Made by a program: the position numbers and the translations under genes
Notes under the pieces: generated by a model
Told to the model about the DNA's origin: nothing
Database searches by the model: none
What the model saw: the letters and a program-made list of their open reading frames with translations, nothing else
Part shown: positions 51,163 through 53,829 of the stretch, piece by piece
Layout: each line of letters begins with the position of its first letter
Numbering within the stretch: the stretch's first letter is position 1
From: Multifurca ochricompacta
Taxonomy: Eukaryota > Basidiomycota > Agaricomycetes > Russulales > Russulaceae
NCBI GenBank assembly: GCA_022496185.1
Contig: WTXG01000241.1
Location: forward strand, 1-53,829
Direction: 5' to 3'
Length of the DNA stretch: 53,829 nt

Positions 51163-51657
51163 ATGTCGAAGGTAGCTGCAACAAAACCTCAATTTGTTGT
51201 AGGCACATATTTCACACTTTCGACTTACTTTCTGCTTGACTTTGTTGACAGCGTCTTCTGATAGCAGCGGGTAAGGCTGCCCCAACACCACCTGTTGGGC
51301 CGGCTCTTGGCGCTCGTGGTGTTAGGTCAATGGACTTTTGCAAAGAATTCAATGCCCGTACGGCCCATATTTCTCCGGGAGTTCCAATTCCAACAATGAT
51401 CAACATTCAACCTGATCGATCTTTCACCTTCGTCACGAAAACTCCAACCGTTTCGTATTTCCTGAAAAGGGAGCAGGCATCGAGAAGGGAACCGGCCGAC
51501 CTGGCCACGAGACTGTCGGAACAGTCAGCCTGAAACACGTGTACGAGATCGCAAAGATTAAAGCTACCGATGAACATCTAAAGCATCTACGGCTTGAGCG
51601 ATTGCGAGTACTATCATCGGTTCAGCGCGTACGCTAGGCCTGGAGGTGGTGCCGTGA
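51163..51657 (+). CDS. mrpl19: mitochondrial ribosomal protein bL11m, two apparent one-base deletions
   Basis: Large-subunit protein L11, which binds 23S-type rRNA at the GTPase-associated centre of the mitochondrial ribosome. Exon 1 51163-51198 ([12 protein letters not shown]), intron 51199-51251, exon 2 51252-51657. The N-terminal domain shows [29 protein letters not shown] and [10 protein letters not shown]; the rRNA-binding C-terminal domain shows [20 protein letters not shown] and [16 protein letters not shown] before TGA. Frame 0 must move by one base at about 51476 (between KREQ and IEKGTGRPG) and again at about 51599 (after HLRLE). Both are one-base deletions. With them restored the length is 147 residues, normal for bL11. 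A functional gene is expected, so consensus errors are the likelier cause; a pseudogene copy is the alternative. Confidence 0.85.
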
Positions 51658-52849
51658 GTGAAGTTGACGGTGGGGCGTCCCTGGTGCCATGTAACTGTAA
51701 GTAAGCTTCTACCGTCCAGGCCAGAATACGCTGATCCTGGGCCCGAGGGAGGAAACAGGAAACAGACCCAACGCGCGAGTTGCCGGTGACTGATTCTCCA
51801 CTCTGGGTTGATCTCCCCCTGGCCATTTTTACTGGTGGCGGCCTTCTTCGGTTTTAATATCCCGGAGCTTGTGAATGTTCGGTAGAATCGCAATTGCAGG
51901 GCTTTCCACCCTCGGTCGGAATGCCGTGTTAGAGAGCGTTGAACTGATATTGAAGAGAAAAGAGAAAACCATCATCACGTTAGATGGAAAGTGATCATCG
52001 ATTTGGTTCCCTGCTTGCATCGAAGTAAGAGCCGCGCCGCGGAACAAAGTCCTCTCACCATCAACATCAACATCAACATTAGGTTTTTTAGATTTTTATT
52101 ATTATTTCATAACAGATGGTCTGAACTTGTGGCAATGGCGGCGCGATGGAGGACGCTGTACATCCAGACCAGGGAGAACCGTTTCTTATCATCACGCCTC
52201 ACCTTGTGCTTTGTGCTTTCCAAGGTATTGCTGACACGCTGTCTACACGCTCTTCTCTTTGAGTTGAGACGCGAACCGGGGAATAAGCAGCCAAGCTCCC
52301 GCATCCAGGTTGCCATATCCGTTTGCCCTCCGCCACCTCGTGTTAGAGGTCGCCTTCTAGGCGGTGAGTAAATTATTCTTTTTTCCCCACTCAGCTATGG
52401 TGAGCTCACCACCGCATTTATTTTTATTTTTATTTGGCCTTTTTTTGTATTTTTTTATTTTATTTTATTTTTGAACGGGGTGTGAGAGGGAGGGGGCTTT
52501 TCTTCGATGTGATTTTGTTTTTTTGGGTCGTCGTTGTGGCCACTATCGTCTTCACTTCACCACCGTTCTGATCACGCTACATTCAGGTAATGTGGTGGTT
52601 GTTATTCTCTCTCCCAAGCCCGGCGCTTACCTCCACCTCGTGTTGTTGTCCGATCAAGCTGGCCATGACCTGAATGCGGGTTCGGAGACTCGCTCCAATG
52701 AACAATGCTCCTGGACACGTCTACCAGCCCACTTCTCGTGCCGACACGCTGCGAGTCCTGTATTCAGCTTTATCGGTCACTATGTTCACCACGTTCCGAT
52801 CGAACCATTCACCATCACCCGTGTGCATGAATGCGTCTCCCCTGGCGCA
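51658..52849. other. intergenic region between bL11m and the DUF6593 gene
   Basis: 1.2 kb. Open frames on both strands up to about 125 codons lack recognisable domains. Contains a T-rich tract with TTTTATTTTATTTT runs (52415-52475). A small upstream transcript or long 5' region cannot be excluded. Confidence 0.4.
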
Positions 52850-52856
52850 TATAAAT
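52850..52856 (+). promoter_or_regulatory. TATA box of the DUF6593 gene
   Basis: TATAAAT, 85-91 bases before the ATG at 52941, followed by a pyrimidine-rich stretch (CCTCTCCACCTCCATCC) typical of fungal start regions. Confidence 0.55.
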
Positions 52857-52940
52857 GCCTGGCCGAAGAGCTCCAGCCTGTCAGTTCTCCAGTCTAACAC
52901 AAGTATAATCATCCTCTCCACCTCCATCCTATCTCTCTTC

Positions 52941-53785
52941 ATGGCCAACACCCAGAACGACGTACTTTCTTGGACCTCCCAAGACCCCCGGCACAGCCAG
53001 CTGTTTAGTCCGTGGGGCGTCGTCTACCGATTCCACGTACGTGCTATCTGCATCGCCTATGGCTTGTCGATAGTGCTTACCAACCTTTTTTTCTTTTTCA
53101 GACCGATACCAATGCACAAGGCCAGTGTACAACCACGGTTTGGCGTGCCATACGTGCAAACAAAGAGGATCGAGTAGCCAAACTAGAGTGGGCTCCTGGT
53201 GGTGGTCTGGGACGCGCTGTCATTGGGAAGGTCAGACCTCCATCGCTGGGGATCACCCATTTGACGTGTTTCTTACTTTTTATTTGATCGCAGAACATCT
53301 TTCCTATGGCTGATCTAGTCCGTCGGGACCCACGAATGCCTGTGCGTTTTAGTTTTTCTTGATTTGTATCTATCTGATTCAGAGATATCCAGAACTCAAG
53401 AGTGTTTAACGGCCCCGATGGTTTCCAGTACAGATGGAGGCCTAGTACTAACAGTCAAGACATCGTGGTAAGCTCTAATACATTACTACTTGTGAGAGAC
53501 ACACTGGATCAAGCTCGAACTCAGTTACAAGATCCCAACAACAACGTGATTGCTTTTGTTCGCCCCACTCGGCCAACGCGCTATCAGGGACTTGGGGACG
53601 TCTACGCAGAGCTTCATTTTGTCCGTTCGGCTGGCGCGGGGGTCGTGGTATGTCCAGCAGCTACTATTTCAAACCACTTTACCGTTCTGATGGGTCGGTT
53701 ATAAAAGATGCATCCTCCACTTATGGACACCGTCACGGTGACCGCGATGCTTTACAGATTCGCGTCGGCGTTCAACCTGGGATAA
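52941..53785 (+). CDS. DUF6593-domain protein
   Basis: 182 residues from six exons: 52941-53036, 53102-53230, 53294-53341, 53393-53467, 53525-53647, 53708-53785. Phases all agree. Exon 4 was started at 53393 (not at the nearer AG, 53383) because only this keeps frame with FNGPDGFQYRWRP. Intron 4 (57 nt) is in frame and without a stop, so retention is possible. Motifs: WRAIRANKEDRVAKLEW, LVRRDPRMP, FNGPDGFQYRWRPS, VIAFVRPTR and the C-terminal LMDTVTVTAMLYRFASAFNL. This pattern matches DUF6593, a family common in mushroom-forming fungi with no known function. No signal peptide or membrane segment seen. Confidence 0.8.
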
Positions 53786-53829
53786 GCGTCTCAATTTCGG
53801 ACTATCTAGTTTACTAATTTAATGAGGCT

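Overview
The window is fungal nuclear DNA, most likely from an Agaricomycete basidiomycete. The evidence is many 45-60 nt GT-AG introns, a DUF6593-type gene, a GH125 mannosidase gene built from very small exons, chromodomain Ty3/gypsy elements, and widespread C-to-T decay at CpG in transposons. The genus cannot be fixed from the sequence alone.

From 1 to about 39.5 kb it is a transposon graveyard with deep nesting. A Ty3/gypsy chromovirus (gypsy1, 1-14568, 5' end off the window) is split by a palindromic Tc1/mariner derivative (PAL1, 2315-10744). PAL1 is split by a Ty1/copia element on the minus strand (copia1, 2640-9442), whose pol is split by a tRNA-derived SINE candidate (about 4902-5114). 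gypsy1 appears to sit inside an older gypsy element (C), of which the third ORF (14993-15367) and 3' LTR (15399-25305) remain. LTR C is invaded by solo LTR E, E by solo LTRs D and A, and A by a full-length gypsy (gypsy2, 16846-24329). A near-complete copia (copia2, 25320-31858) follows. Then come short repeats: a tandem 0.2-kb repeat, a hAT-type MITE with an 8-bp target duplication, a CGAGTACCC-rich repeat holding a second SINE copy, a possible LINE fragment, solo LTR F (36590-37192) and a second palindromic Tc1 derivative (PAL2, 37340-38930). Insertion borders were called from target-site duplications seen directly.

From 39.6 kb to the end the DNA is gene-bearing. It holds a GH125/Mug157-type exo-alpha-mannosidase (39624-41976, 15 exons), a C2-domain/proline-rich protein resembling Fic1/Inn1 (42094-44580), a small HIG1/Rcf2-like membrane protein on the minus strand (44811-45338, four exons), a 5.8-kb stretch with no confident gene, mitochondrial ribosomal protein bL11m (51163-51657) and a DUF6593 protein (52941-53785).

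Three cross-cutting signals stand out. (1) The premature in-frame stops I counted in gypsy1, C, copia1 and copia2 are all TGA, consistent with CGA-to-TGA change, and all five differences between paired LTRs are CpG transitions; this fits CpG methylation of transposons. (2) The gypsy elements share a third ORF downstream of pol, ending in zinc knuckles in two of them, that I cannot assign to a known protein. (3) The two Tc1 derivatives are near-perfect inverted repeats (785-bp and 740-bp arms) that would fold into long hairpin RNA if transcribed. Separately, ten apparent frameshifts in gypsy2 and bL11m are all one-base deletions, which suggests local consensus error and not decay.
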